Shown piece by piece: positions 54,777 through 64,000 of a DNA stretch of 64,000 nt. The stretch's first letter is position 1. Each line of letters begins with the position of its first letter. The notes under the pieces are model-generated. The model saw only the letters and a program-made list of their open reading frames with translations. It was not told where the DNA came from and searched no databases. This DNA is from Hygrocybe punicea (lineage: Eukaryota; Basidiomycota; Agaricomycetes; Agaricales; Hygrophoraceae). The stretch lies in contig OY744463.1 in NCBI GenBank assembly GCA_963556145.1, forward strand, positions 4,154,001 to 4,218,000, in the 5' to 3' direction. A program made the position numbers and the translations under genes.

Positions 54777-55898
54777 ATGCCCTCTGACTCCCCACGTCCC
54801 CGGGATTCGGGTAAGCCTAACCATTACCTGTGTGATCTTTCTCCTTATACACGTTGCTCGACAGCCTCACCACCGCAATCGCGTTCCCCATCGCCCTCTA
54901 GTCACGATACGTTAACTCTTCGTGCACTTGTTAGTACGAAAGACGCTGGCATCATTATTGGTAAAGCTGGGAAAAATGTTGCTGAACTGCGGGAGCAAAC
55001 CGGCGTTAAAGCTGGCGTCAGCAAGGTCATTCCCGGCGTCCATGAGCGCGTGCTCACTGTTAGTGGACCAGTTGAAGCAGTTGCAAAGGTGGGTCGTATC
55101 CTAGCGTTTGTTTCAACTTCTCTAAACTCACGCTCTTGTTTTCAGGCTTACACCCTCATCATTACTCAACTTGTGACTTCCAACCCGTCATCGCCTGCTA
55201 CCATCTCTTCGCCATCTTCTTCGCACACCTCTATCCGTCTTCTTATCTCTCACAATCTTATGGGAACCATAATTGGCCGAAATGGTCTCAAAATCAAGGC
55301 CATTCAAGACGGTTCTGGCGCAAGGATGATAGCGTCCAAGGAGATGCTGCCACAGTCTACCGAACGCATTGTTGAAGTGCAGGGTGCACCAGAAGCTATC
55401 GGCCGAGCTATTGAGGAGATTGGAAAGTGCCTTCTAGAGGATTGGGAGAGAGGGTTGGGCACAGTACTTTTCCATCCTGGGACTGGCGATGAGAGGTCGC
55501 CAGGAAATAGGCGTTCTAGTAACACTTATGGATACAACAACTCGCGTCGCAATGGCGAGCCTAACTCTCGTGCACGTGCTTCCTCTCCCCCTTCACCCGG
55601 TGGGCATTCCCCCGTCGGCCAACAGGCGGCGAACCTTCGAACACAGAACATCTCTATTCCCTCCGATATGGTCGGTTGCATCATTGGCCGCAGTGGCACC
55701 AAAATCACCGAGATTCGTCGTCTTTCAGGTTCCAAGATCTCTATTGCGAAAGCCCCCCATGATGAAACGGGCGAGAGAATGTTCACAATTGTCGGTACAC
55801 CAGAAGCCAACGAAAAGGCCCTATTCCTGCTGTATAATCAACTGGAGAGTGAAAAGGAGAGGAGAGTTGGAAGGGACCAGCAACAGCAGGAAGATTAA
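54777..55898 (+). CDS. Triple KH-domain RNA-binding protein (PCBP/Hek2/Rnc1-like)
   Basis: Exons 54777-54810, 54865-55088 and 55146-55898 give 336 residues. Three KH domains are visible with their GxxG loops: KDAGIIIGKAGKNVAELREQ (KH1, about 35-100), SHNLMGTIIGRNGLKIKAIQ (KH2, about 125-190) and PSDMVGCIIGRSGTKITEIR (KH3, about 255-320). An Arg/Ser/Asn-rich linker separates KH2 and KH3, and the tail is Gln-rich. This is the poly(C)-binding architecture of yeast Hek2/Pbp2 and fission-yeast Rnc1, which control mRNA stability and localisation; the orthology is inferred. All junctions keep the frame. Confidence 0.9.
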   Translation: MPSDSPRPRDSGKPNHYLCDLSPYTRCSTASPPQSRSPSPSSHDTLTLRALVSTKDAGIIIGKAGKNVAELREQTGVKAGVSKVIPGVHERVLTVSGPVEAVAKVGRILAFVSTSLNSRSCFQAYTLIITQLVTSNPSSPATISSPSSSHTSIRLLISHNLMGTIIGRNGLKIKAIQDGSGARMIASKEMLPQSTERIVEVQGAPEAIGRAIEEIGKCLLEDWERGLGTVLFHPGTGDERSPGNRRSSNTYGYNNSRRNGEPNSRARASSPPSPGGHSPVGQQAANLRTQNISIPSDMVGCIIGRSGTKITEIRRLSGSKISIAKAPHDETGERMFTIVGTPEANEKALFLLYNQLESEKERRVGRDQQQQED

Positions 55899-56466
55899 CA
55901 GGCGCTCGCACTTCCTTCCCATTGTCATATCGCTACATGGACAATTGTGATGGGGATATGAACGCCTCTGGAACCCTTTCAGAGCATTCCATGCATATCA
56001 CCTTGCCGACTCTATTCTCAATCCGTTTTGTACCGTCCTGCTGGCCGTCGTGTCGCGAGACCTGCCATGCTCTCCATCTCTGTCCATTCTTGAAAAAAGT
56101 CCTGTTCTCCGAGATCATGACTACCTCTTCCTATTCCGACCCCTCTCCTTTTCTTCTCTACCGCCTTCATTCCTTTCCGCCCTTTGTTCCCGTGATGCCA
56201 ACACATCCGATACTTCACTGCGACTGCAAGTTTTTTGCGATCGTAATACTTAGCACATGCATGCAATTCTCTAAGACAAGATAAAAGTATGCAACTAGTT
56301 TCACTTCGATCTTGAATGCAGTTAAAATATGCAACACCAGTAGATCCATACGTCTACTTGTTGAATCTTTTTCTGCTTTTTTACAGCGAATTCGGAAAAG
56401 AATTTGTTTTGTTTTGAAATTTCAGACCAACTCATCCCATGATGACACCAAGATAAATGCTGAAAC
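55899..56466. other. Intergenic, 3' flank of KH gene
   Basis: Contains the likely 3' UTR of the KH gene and pyrimidine-rich sequence. No gene was recognised. Copia LTR begins at 56467. Confidence 0.5.
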
Positions 56467-56709
56467 TGTTGGGAATAGTGGCCGAATAGTCGCGGAAAGG
56501 ATTAGTAATTCGTATCACGTGACCCCGGAACTCAAACACACCCGTCCGATGAATAATGCTGAAGCGCAGCATGTATTCTACTCACCACAGGAAACTTCTA
56601 GTAGATTTAGCTAGTAGTATAAAAACCCTCTCAGAGAGAGGCAAATATAATTCATTCCACACAAAATATCTTAGCGGTCAACAACCACTGCAAACTATAC
56701 ATTCCAATA
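56467..56709 (+). repeat. Copia 5' LTR (243 bp)
   Basis: Starts TGTTGGGAATAG and ends ACATTCCAATA, nearly an inverted match (TATTGGAAT versus TGTTGGGAAT); the expected final CA reads TA, a C-to-T change. A TATAAAAAC motif at about 56617 could be the promoter. The paired 3' LTR is not in the window. Confidence 0.75.
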
Positions 56710-56721
56710 GGTTATGAGCCC
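56710..56721 (+). other. Copia primer-binding site, half initiator tRNA-Met
   Basis: GGTTATGAGCCC directly follows the LTR. Its complement GGGCTCATAACC is the anticodon arm of initiator tRNA-Met (CAT anticodon). Drosophila copia is primed by a tRNA-iMet fragment ending in the anticodon loop, so the same mode is likely here. Confidence 0.65.
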
Positions 56722-56792
56722 TGAACGGCTTTAACGGAAACACGATCACGCACCTCCGAACATCGCATTACTACCTCGTATACTAGCCGACT

Positions 56793-57686
56793 ATGACGGA
56801 CGAAGTCACGCACACATCGGGATCATACCGGATCGAGTTATTAAAGGGAAACAATTGGATGCCGTGGAAGAGACGGATGTTAGCCGTACTTCGGGATCTT
56901 GGGTTAGAGACGTACATCGATGCGGAATCAAAGGCCCCTGTCCCGGCAGACGCATCCCGTCCAACATCAGAGGAATCCAAGGCGATGAAGAAATGGCGCA
57001 GCAGAGACGCCAAGACGAGGACGCGGATTGAGCTTGCAATTGGCGACGCGGAAATGATACATATCATTGGCGCACACACAGCGAGTGAGATGTGGAAGCA
57101 GCTAACCTTGGTAAAGGAATCCAGGGGGAAGCTCGGAATACTAGCGACGCGACACGCATTGTACCGGTCGATTGCCGAAGAAGGATTCGACCTAATCGAG
57201 CACATATCGAAGCTCCGGAAACTACAGGAGGAACTCCACTTGATGGGAAGCCTCATTTCCGATGAAGATTTCGCGATGATACTTGTATCCTCTTTACCGG
57301 AAAGCTGGGACCTGTATACATCAGTGTATTTAGGCTCGAAGAAGGACAGAACGTCACTGACGTCACACGAACTAGTCGCGATCCTATTGGAGGAAGACCG
57401 CAGGCGCCGTGAGCGCAGCGGAGATCCTAACAATGTCGCTATGCACGGGAGGTTCACTGGAAAGCGCGATGGAAAGGGTAACGGAAAGCAGAAAGTGGCC
57501 GATTCCGAAACGGAATGCTTCAACTGCCACAAAAAGGGACATATGGCAAATGACTGCTGGTCTAAAGGTGGCGGAAAGGAAGGGCAAGGGCCGAAGGGAA
57601 AGGAAAGAGCGCTGGAAAGGGTGGAAACCAACGGAACCGATCGAATCAAGCTGCGGACAATGTCAATAATATGTTACAGGACGTAG
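56793..57686 (+). CDS. Copia gag polyprotein
   Basis: The product opens with YRIELLKGNNWMPWKRRMLAVL, has the UBN2-type gag helices (ASEMWKQLTLV, LPESWDLYTSVYL) and one CCHC knuckle, CFNCHKKGHMANDC. Length is 297 codons. Its last ~25 residues diverge from the pol frame that continues in a different register; a one-base change within the A/G-rich stretch at about 57585-57610 would explain this. Confidence 0.85.
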   Translation: MTDEVTHTSGSYRIELLKGNNWMPWKRRMLAVLRDLGLETYIDAESKAPVPADASRPTSEESKAMKKWRSRDAKTRTRIELAIGDAEMIHIIGAHTASEMWKQLTLVKESRGKLGILATRHALYRSIAEEGFDLIEHISKLRKLQEELHLMGSLISDEDFAMILVSSLPESWDLYTSVYLGSKKDRTSLTSHELVAILLEEDRRRRERSGDPNNVAMHGRFTGKRDGKGNGKQKVADSETECFNCHKKGHMANDCWSKGGGKEGQGPKGKERALERVETNGTDRIKLRTMSIICYRT

Positions 57687-60401
57687 CATACGCAGTGAAT
57701 ACAGACAATATTTCAAACTACGATTGGTTACTGGATTCCGGAACGACAAGTCACATCAGCAATTCCCGAAACGCATTTATCACGTACAAAACTCTGGACG
57801 AAGCTACCGTTCAAGGACTAGGAAAGGTAGCCGCTCGAGCTCTTGGTCGCCGAACCATCGCCTTACACTTCACAGTGGATGGAAAGGACGTACAGCACCA
57901 GCTATGAGACGTACTACATGTACCAGAGTCACGGAACTCGCTACTATTGCTTAGCCGGTTCAATGAAAGCGGCGGATGGGTTAACTTCCGCAATGGAATA
58001 TGCAGGCTCTATACGAAGGAGAATAAACTTGTCGGAACAGGCCGGAAAGATGGACAACTATACCATTTTAACGCCCAAGCGCAATCCCACACGCCGGAAA
58101 AGGCAAACATAGCCAAACCAAAGAAAATGTCTTGGGACGAATGGCACCACCTATATGGACACATCGGAATGAGTGGACTCGAGACCCTGCAGAGAAAGGG
58201 GTTAGTCACGGGTCTAGAAATCGACGAAGGGAGTGTCCCTTCCCGAACCTGTGAGGCTTGCATTCAGGCGAAGCAAGCCGTCCAGCCATTTCCGAAAGAG
58301 GCTGATGGATGATCCAAAGTCGCCGGAGAGCGGACTTTGAGCGACGTCTGGGGCCCAGCACGCGTAGAGTCTATCGGAGGATCGAAATACTATATCTCAT
58401 TCACGGACGACACGACATGCACCGTAACCACTCTATTCATGAAACGGAAAAGCCAGGCGACGGAACACATCAAGGCTTACGTTAACACGATCAAAAAGAA
58501 GTTCGATCGAAACCCTAAATATTTGCAGTTCAATAACGGAAAGGAACTCGTCAACAAGGAAGTCAAGAGATGGGCAGCGGAGAAGGGAATTGTCATTGAG
58601 ACAACGGCCCCTTACTCACCCTCACAACACGGAACGGCGGAAAGATTTAATCGCACATTACTGGAGTTAGCCCGCGCAATGTTGATCGCTAAAAACCTGC
58701 CCACATTCCTTTGGCCGGAAGCCGTTGCACATGCGGCCTACATTCGAAACTGATCCCCCACCAAGGCTCTAGACGGAATGACTCCACATGAAGCTTGGAC
58801 TGGCAAGAAGCCAGACGTATCGCATTTCCGGGAGTTCGGATGCGATGTTTGGGTCTTATATCAAGGCAGAAAAAGATCGAAGCTGGCACTGCGATCAGCT
58901 AAGATGAAGTTTGTAGGATTTGTGGAGTCGCAGAAGGCTATCTGATACTACGATGCCGGAATGCGGACTGTTAAAATGTCACGGAATGTTGCATTTCACG
59001 AGGATGGGGCATTGCAGGAAGTCCGGATTGTATCCGACTTACCGGGTTTGCAATTCGAGGGGGAGCAGAGTGAATTCGACGACTCGCAAACTCCGGAACC
59101 ACCGGAACCCGCAACGGAATCACCGGAACCCACTGTAACGGCACCGGAAAGGGCCATTCGCAGACCGGAAACCAAAATAACATACCCACCGAGAGCAACA
59201 CGAGGAGTTGACCGCAACTACTGACAGTTAAACAACCCGCGTGCACAACTGACACAACGCGAGATACGCGAACCGCTTGATGTACGGAGACCAACGGAAT
59301 CATCCGCAGCGAAACAAAAGGAAAAAGTCAGCACGGAAACAACCATAGCATATGCGTTCTTGAGCGCAATGCAACAAGATAGCAGTCTCATCAACAAGGA
59401 CCCATGGGATTTAAGGGAAGCCAGGGAAGCCGTAGATTGGGAGAACTGGAAGGTAGCAATGAAAGAGGAATTCGATCAGCTACAGGAAATGGGCGTTTGG
59501 AAACTCGTAGACTTGCTGGAGGGGCGGGAAGCCATCGGAAGCAAATGGGTTTTCCACCGGAAACGCGATGAGACGGGCGCAATCGCTAGGCACAAGGCCC
59601 GGTTAGTAGCCCAGGGGTTCTCGCAGAAGCCCAGAGTGGATTTCAGCGAAACCGGAACATTTGCTCCTGTGATGCGGTTCGAGACGTTATGGACGTTGCT
59701 CACATATTCCGCAGTCAAGGACTGGGATATCCAGCAGATGGATATCAAAGGTGCATACCTTAATGGATGGGTGAAGGAGGAGCTGTACATGAAGCAGCCG
59801 GCGGAATTTGAGGATGGAACCGGACGGGTTTGCCGCCTCATACGCCCTATATATGGTCTCAGGCAAGCCGGAAACGTATGGAACACGGATTTCGATAACA
59901 CAATGAAGGAATTTTGTTATACGAGATTACAGGCCGACTACTGCGCGTACTACTATCGGGAAGGCGAAAACTTTTCCATTGTACTCGTATGGGTCGACGA
60001 CCTCACGGCTTACGCAAACAACCGAGCGATAAATCAGCGGGTAATCAACCAGCTAAAGGAAAAATATACGGTAACGGTCATCGGAAAGCCAATGTTACTG
60101 CTCGGAATCCATATCAAACGAGACCACCAACAACAGAAAATCACCCTATCACAAAGCCGCTATATCCGGAAGATCCTCGCAAAGGCCGGAATGAAGGATG
60201 CCAAGCCGGTATCAACCCCGATGGACCAGAATGTGGTCCTGCGAATAAATGAAACCGAAACCGACGAGAGCGAGCGGAAACGCACCTCGATCGAGTACGC
60301 GACACGAGTCGGAGAGCTCTTGTATGCTGCGCACGCAACAAGACCCGATATCATGTATGCAACTGTAACTGTTGCGCAATTCACATGGAACCCGAGTCCG
60401 G
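57671..60401 (+). pseudogene. Copia pol (protease, integrase, RT) with five TGA stops
   Basis: One frame contains the protease (WLLDSGTTSHIS), pre-integrase zinc domain (WHHLYGHIGMSGL..CEACIQAKQ), integrase (SDVWGPA, then FNNGKEL where the second catalytic Asp is expected, then HGTAERFNRTLLE with the Glu) and RT (KARLVAQGFSQ, DIQQMDIKGAYLNG, VLVWVDDLTAY). Stops at 57905, 58310, 58751, 58943 and 59222 are all TGA. At least four stand where an Arg codon CGA is expected from family context. The frame ends at 60401 after VAQFTWNPSP, inside RT/RNase H, at the foreign LTR. Confidence 0.88.
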
Positions 60402-62305
60402 TGTCATGATCCAAACAGGATTCGGATCAAAACATAGTAATATGCTGTCACTAGTCACCATCCCTACAGCACACATCACATTACAAGGACCATTCATACT
60501 GGAATGCCCCCATCTGCATATGGAGTAGAAAGGAATACCCTTATCTGCATATAGGACACACAGGAAATCCTTATCTGCACATAGGACATACATGAAACCC
60601 TTATCTATACAAGGGACATGCAAGGAAACCCTTATCTACAGAAGGGACATGCAAGAAAACCCTTATCTATGCAGAAGAAATGAAGGAATACCCTTATCTT
60701 AACTGATAAGGCCCCCAAAACATCTTATCAGAGGCCAAAGAAGCACAAGAAGCACAGCCACATCCTTATCTCCAATCATAGAGATAACACATGCCACCCA
60801 TCATTCCCTGATCAAGAAGCACATCACATTTCATATCAATTGATCAAATACAGCCCAGCCCTGATCTTATCTTTTTCTTAACTGATAAGGATACCCACAT
60901 GGCATGGCATCAATTGATCAAGAAGCACAGCCTCAGGAAGATGATTCTAGAAGCATACCCTGGCACAGCCCTTGCCTTTGATTCACACACCCAAGATTGG
61001 ACCAGCAACATGACTCACTCCCATCAAATGTGACTCATTGGTCTATCCATGTCAAATTATGACCCTTATGACATACTCATGACCCCCCATGACTCATTAT
61101 GACCACCCATGACTAATTATGACTATTTCTGACTCATTATGCCCCCTCCTTTGATTATAATACCTATGTGACTCATTAATTGACTCTGTATGAGTCACAA
61201 ACCCATGCCTTCCTTTCTTATGACTCCTTATGAGTCATAACCCCCCCATGCCTTTCATCATTATGACTCCTTATGAGTCATAAACCTATGCCTCTCCCCT
61301 ATATGACTCCCTATGAGTCATATCCTATGCTCTCCATTTCATATACCATTCTATGACTCAGTATGACTCCTGCTGTAGAATAGGTATATATAGAGCCCAG
61401 TTTCTGCTGGAGATGGCTCAGTCACCTAATCTGACAGGCCCAGTCACAGGACAGTCCCTCTCCCAGATTCTGATTCACCCCATCTGTATTTGTTTGTATT
61501 ACCTACTTTGGTAGTAGCTAGTACCCAAATACCAATTGCAGTTCAGGTCATCATTCATTTGTTTAAGGATATCAATCTCAGATATATTGATACTCCCTTA
61601 TTACTTGTTTGATATATATTCTTTGTGTTCTGTCACATAGTACAGTCACATTCAATTTCTTTCAAGTTCTATTGATCATCACCAAAGATATCCCAGTACT
61701 TTATTCTGCACTAGTAGCCAATGTGCATTTGAAGCTTCGGAATAAAGTCCGATATCTTGATCATCAATCCTACTTGCCTATTGTTCAGTTCATTCATTCT
61801 GTACATAGTATTTTGTCACACCTCCCTTTTTGTTTGACATCTACTGTTACACTTGCCCATCGCCCATCGCCTATCGCCCATCGTCCATAATCTATCGCTC
61901 ATCTCTATTGTACCTCTGCTCATTGTATACTTGCTACTTGTATACTTGACTGTTGTACACTCGTTCATCTTACACTGTTCATACTTGCTTGAGTTATTAT
62001 CCGCTTATACTCTCGCATACCTCTTGTCACTCAAAGTCTTTACCTTCAGTAGGGAAGACCTCACTGTTCACTCATCCTCTATAAGTCATACATCTGACTT
62101 ATATTATTGTCAAGTATTTGTTATATCCCTCAAAGCTAACCTTTGATAGGATTCACACCACAACCCAACCACCCAACAGGAATACCCCAGAGTTATTAAA
62201 GAGCTAAATCCTTGTTCCTAAAGGACAACAAGGTAATTTCCCGATCAACGACGCACTCCGGAAACCCTTGGTGTGGATTTGTTCAAACACTTCCCACGCA
62301 AAACA
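60402..62305 (+). repeat. 5' LTR (1904 bp) of LTR element running off right edge
   Basis: Near-identical to the solo LTR at 11954-13856 and with the same TGTCATGATCC start and AAAACA end. CCGG precedes it (60398-60401). It carries the same ten TGASTCA motifs, the GATAAG cluster and the TATATATA box (about 61386). A short spacer GAAAT and then the PBS follow it, so it is a 5' LTR on the plus strand. Confidence 0.93.
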
Positions 62306-62310
62306 GAAAT

Positions 62311-62328
62311 TGGAGCCCACCGCGAGGA
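62311..62328 (+). other. Primer-binding site, identical to gypsy PBS
   Basis: TGGAGCCCACCGCGAGGA, 5 nt after the LTR end. Same 18 nt as the complement of 50556-50573. U73 in the implied tRNA is compatible with tRNA-Cys; this needs a match to the genome's own tRNAs. Confidence 0.75.
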
Positions 62329-62402
62329 CCAAGGTTCATCAATAACTCTCTCATATTCCCACTCATATCCATTATCAACTCTACAGTTAATAGTCCTTCC
62401 CA

Positions 62403-64000
62403 ATGACTATTACATCCACTCTTACCCCAGACATGATGCCCCTTCTAGGCCAGAAGGGAGCACCATCAAAGTTCACAGGCAGCCATGAGGATATCAAACG
62501 CTTCCTCAGGCACTACAACCAAGTTAGCAAAGCATATGGTCTAACAGATGCTGACAAATGTGATCGCATTGTGGACTATTGCTCTTGCAAGGTAGTCAAA
62601 TTGATTGAAGCTCTGGATAGCTTCATGAGATCTGACTGGACCAAATTAGAAGCAGACTTCTTGAAGTACTATGATGCTGCTTATAAAGAAACACGTTACA
62701 TCCTCAGAGATCTCTCAACTCTGACACGCCTTTGGAAACAAAAAGAGATCAAGACACTTACCAGATGGAAACGCTATGAACGTAAATTTGTTACCATCGC
62801 AGGATGGCTTGAAGCCAAGAAGAAGATTTCCACAGATGAAAAAGCTGCATACTTTTGGTCTGGAATCAACAAGCATTTACGTCATCGCATTGAGCTCAGA
62901 CTTAGCTCTGGCTCAACTCCCCTAGATGTAACCAAGCCATTCCCAATGGACAAAGTCATCAAGGTTGCAGAGATCCTATTTGAACGCAATCGATTTGACA
63001 TTAATCTGGCAGATTCTGATGATGAAATTCCTGATAGAGACAGGGATGATGATTCAGATTCTTCCAGTGATGAATCATCAGATGATGAAAGTGATTCTGA
63101 TTACAATGAAAGATACAAGAAGAAGAAGTTGGAAAAGAAGAAGAAGAGTCACAGGTATAAAGTGGATTCTGAAGATGAAACTCCCAAGAAAGCTACCAAG
63201 AAGGATGTTGATAGGAAGGATACCTTCAAGAAAGGGGCAGAGAAGAAGACCAAATCTGTACAAGATGAGGTTGAAGCCCTAATCAAACAAATGGGAAACC
63301 TATCACTGGATGATCAGCGTTATGGACTAGCTTATTATAAGGCAATTAAGCTAGACCCAGATGTTGCCCATTGTGTCAAAGCACCCCTCCTACACCAACC
63401 AAGAACCCTTCCAAAGCCTCCTGGAATCCTTCAGAATCAAGTACCTAGCAAAGCACCATTTACTGCAGATATTGGAGCTCGTGAACCCATCACCTGTTTC
63501 GGTTGTGGTATAAAAGGACATGGACTCCAGATATGCCCCAAGATAAATGAACTTATTCAGTCAGGAACTCTCATTAGAGATCCCCTTGGGAAACTAGTCA
63601 AGAGTGATGGATCCAACATACGCCGCCGCATGGGTGAAACAATAATTCATGCTCTAGAACGGAACGCTTCAGAAGCATTACAGACCAACTTCTATGCTCT
63701 TCAAGACCCATTCTCTGACTACTATCAGTCAGATGCTGAAGAAGATATGGATGCATTCTATACACCGGCCACTTATGTTGGACACAATGGTATAGAAGAT
63801 GTTCAGATTATGGCTGCTGACAGAGGCCAGCACAAGATTACCTCTGCCAGAAAAGAAGCATTTGATGGAGTTTACCCACCTGCTAGACAGAGGAACAAGG
63901 ACAAAGAAAACCTTAAACCAAGATCTACAGGCACTACTGCCAAACCTGCTTCAAAGCAGAATCTCAATCAGGAAAATGTTCCTGCACCAGCAAACATTCC
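62403..64000 (+). CDS. LTR-element gag (gag-pol start), open to window edge
   Basis: The ATG at 62403 opens a frame without stops to the last base (532 codons seen). It begins MTITSTLTPDMMPLLGQKG, followed by a capsid-like helical domain (SKFTGSHEDIKRFLRHYNQV, YFWSGINKHLRHRIELRLS). A long acidic/Lys-rich linker (DSDSSSDESSDDESDSD) leads to a CCHC knuckle, CFGCGIKGHGLQIC. The region after it (ARKEAFDGVYPPAR) would lead to protease outside the window. It looks like a gypsy-type gag because of the capsid layout and PBS; RT order cannot be seen. The frame is intact, so the element may be young or active. Confidence 0.88.
   Translation, partial: MTITSTLTPDMMPLLGQKGAPSKFTGSHEDIKRFLRHYNQVSKAYGLTDADKCDRIVDYCSCKVVKLIEALDSFMRSDWTKLEADFLKYYDAAYKETRYILRDLSTLTRLWKQKEIKTLTRWKRYERKFVTIAGWLEAKKKISTDEKAAYFWSGINKHLRHRIELRLSSGSTPLDVTKPFPMDKVIKVAEILFERNRFDINLADSDDEIPDRDRDDDSDSSSDESSDDESDSDYNERYKKKKLEKKKKSHRYKVDSEDETPKKATKKDVDRKDTFKKGAEKKTKSVQDEVEALIKQMGNLSLDDQRYGLAYYKAIKLDPDVAHCVKAPLLHQPRTLPKPPGILQNQVPSKAPFTADIGAREPITCFGCGIKGHGLQICPKINELIQSGTLIRDPLGKLVKSDGSNIRRRMGETIIHALERNASEALQTNFYALQDPFSDYYQSDAEEDMDAFYTPATYVGHNGIEDVQIMAADRGQHKITSARKEAFDGVYPPARQRNKDKENLKPRSTGTTAKPASKQNLNQENVPAPANI

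Larger units (their letters stand above)
56467..60401 (+). mobile_element. Ty1/copia retrotransposon, 5' part, cut by LTR insertion
   Basis: Structure: 5' LTR 56467-56709, PBS 56710-56721, gag 56793-57686, pol 57671-60401 with integrase before reverse transcriptase (copia order). It is cut at 60401 by the 5' LTR of another element; the rest of RNase H and the 3' LTR should lie beyond that element, outside the window. One frame change between gag and pol and five stops show it is dead. Confidence 0.9.

Noticed and set aside
56783..57649. 288-codon minus-strand frame opposite copia gag
   Set aside because: Shadow frame; Ser/Phe/Leu composition without domain.
57585..57690. Programmed gag-pol frameshift in copia
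   Set aside because: Copia elements usually have one frame, and this copy has five stops, so a random one-base change is simpler.

Overview
The window is nuclear DNA of a filamentous basidiomycete, most likely an Agaricomycete. The evidence is many 48-60 nt introns (mostly GT-AG), a KDZ-transposon CxC1-type protein, Ulp1-like transposon genes, and typical fungal housekeeping genes (Rac1 GTPase, SPB1, SLS1-like, RPL16/uL13, KH protein). Two gene islands (about 20.7-38.0 kb and 53.7-55.9 kb) sit in nested repeats. The transposon-rich flanks are mostly CpG-poor; the gypsy element at 40.8-50.8 kb is CpG-rich and looks young.

Layout. 1-1.25 kb: 5' part of a KDZ-associated gene running off the left edge. 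1.5-2.9 kb: C-rich and duplicated non-coding DNA. 2.95-15.54 kb: remains of an old gypsy-family LTR element (relic antisense gene plus degenerate LTR), split by a 10.7 kb foldback-type palindrome (4002-14707) with 7 bp target duplications. The palindrome later took a MITE in its left arm and a 1.9 kb solo LTR in its right arm. 15.5-17.2 kb: Ulp1-like protease relic. 17.2-20.7 kb: repeats. 20.7-38.0 kb: seven genes (Zn2Cys6 regulator, type II membrane protein, Rac1, C2H2 protein, TMEM256/DUF423 protein, SPB1, SLS1-like). 38-40.8 kb: relics, including a truncated BiP/Kar2 pseudogene. 40.8-50.8 kb: gypsy element on the minus strand, with a solo LTR of its own family in pol and an intact three-exon gene on the opposite strand. 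50.8-52.5 kb: frameshifted SAM-like gene. 53.7-55.9 kb: RPL16 and a triple-KH gene. 56.5-60.4 kb: CpG-decayed Ty1/copia element. 60.4-64 kb: 5' LTR, PBS and open gag of another LTR element, inserted into the copia reverse transcriptase region and running off the right edge.

The two strongest novelties are the antisense spliced Zn2Cys6 gene carried by the gypsy family (one intact copy and one relic, both with a CACGTG promoter site) and the very large foldback palindrome. The nested insertions date one another: old gypsy, then palindrome, then MITE and solo LTR; and copia before the 60.4 kb LTR element. All exon structures were read by eye and have no transcript support.
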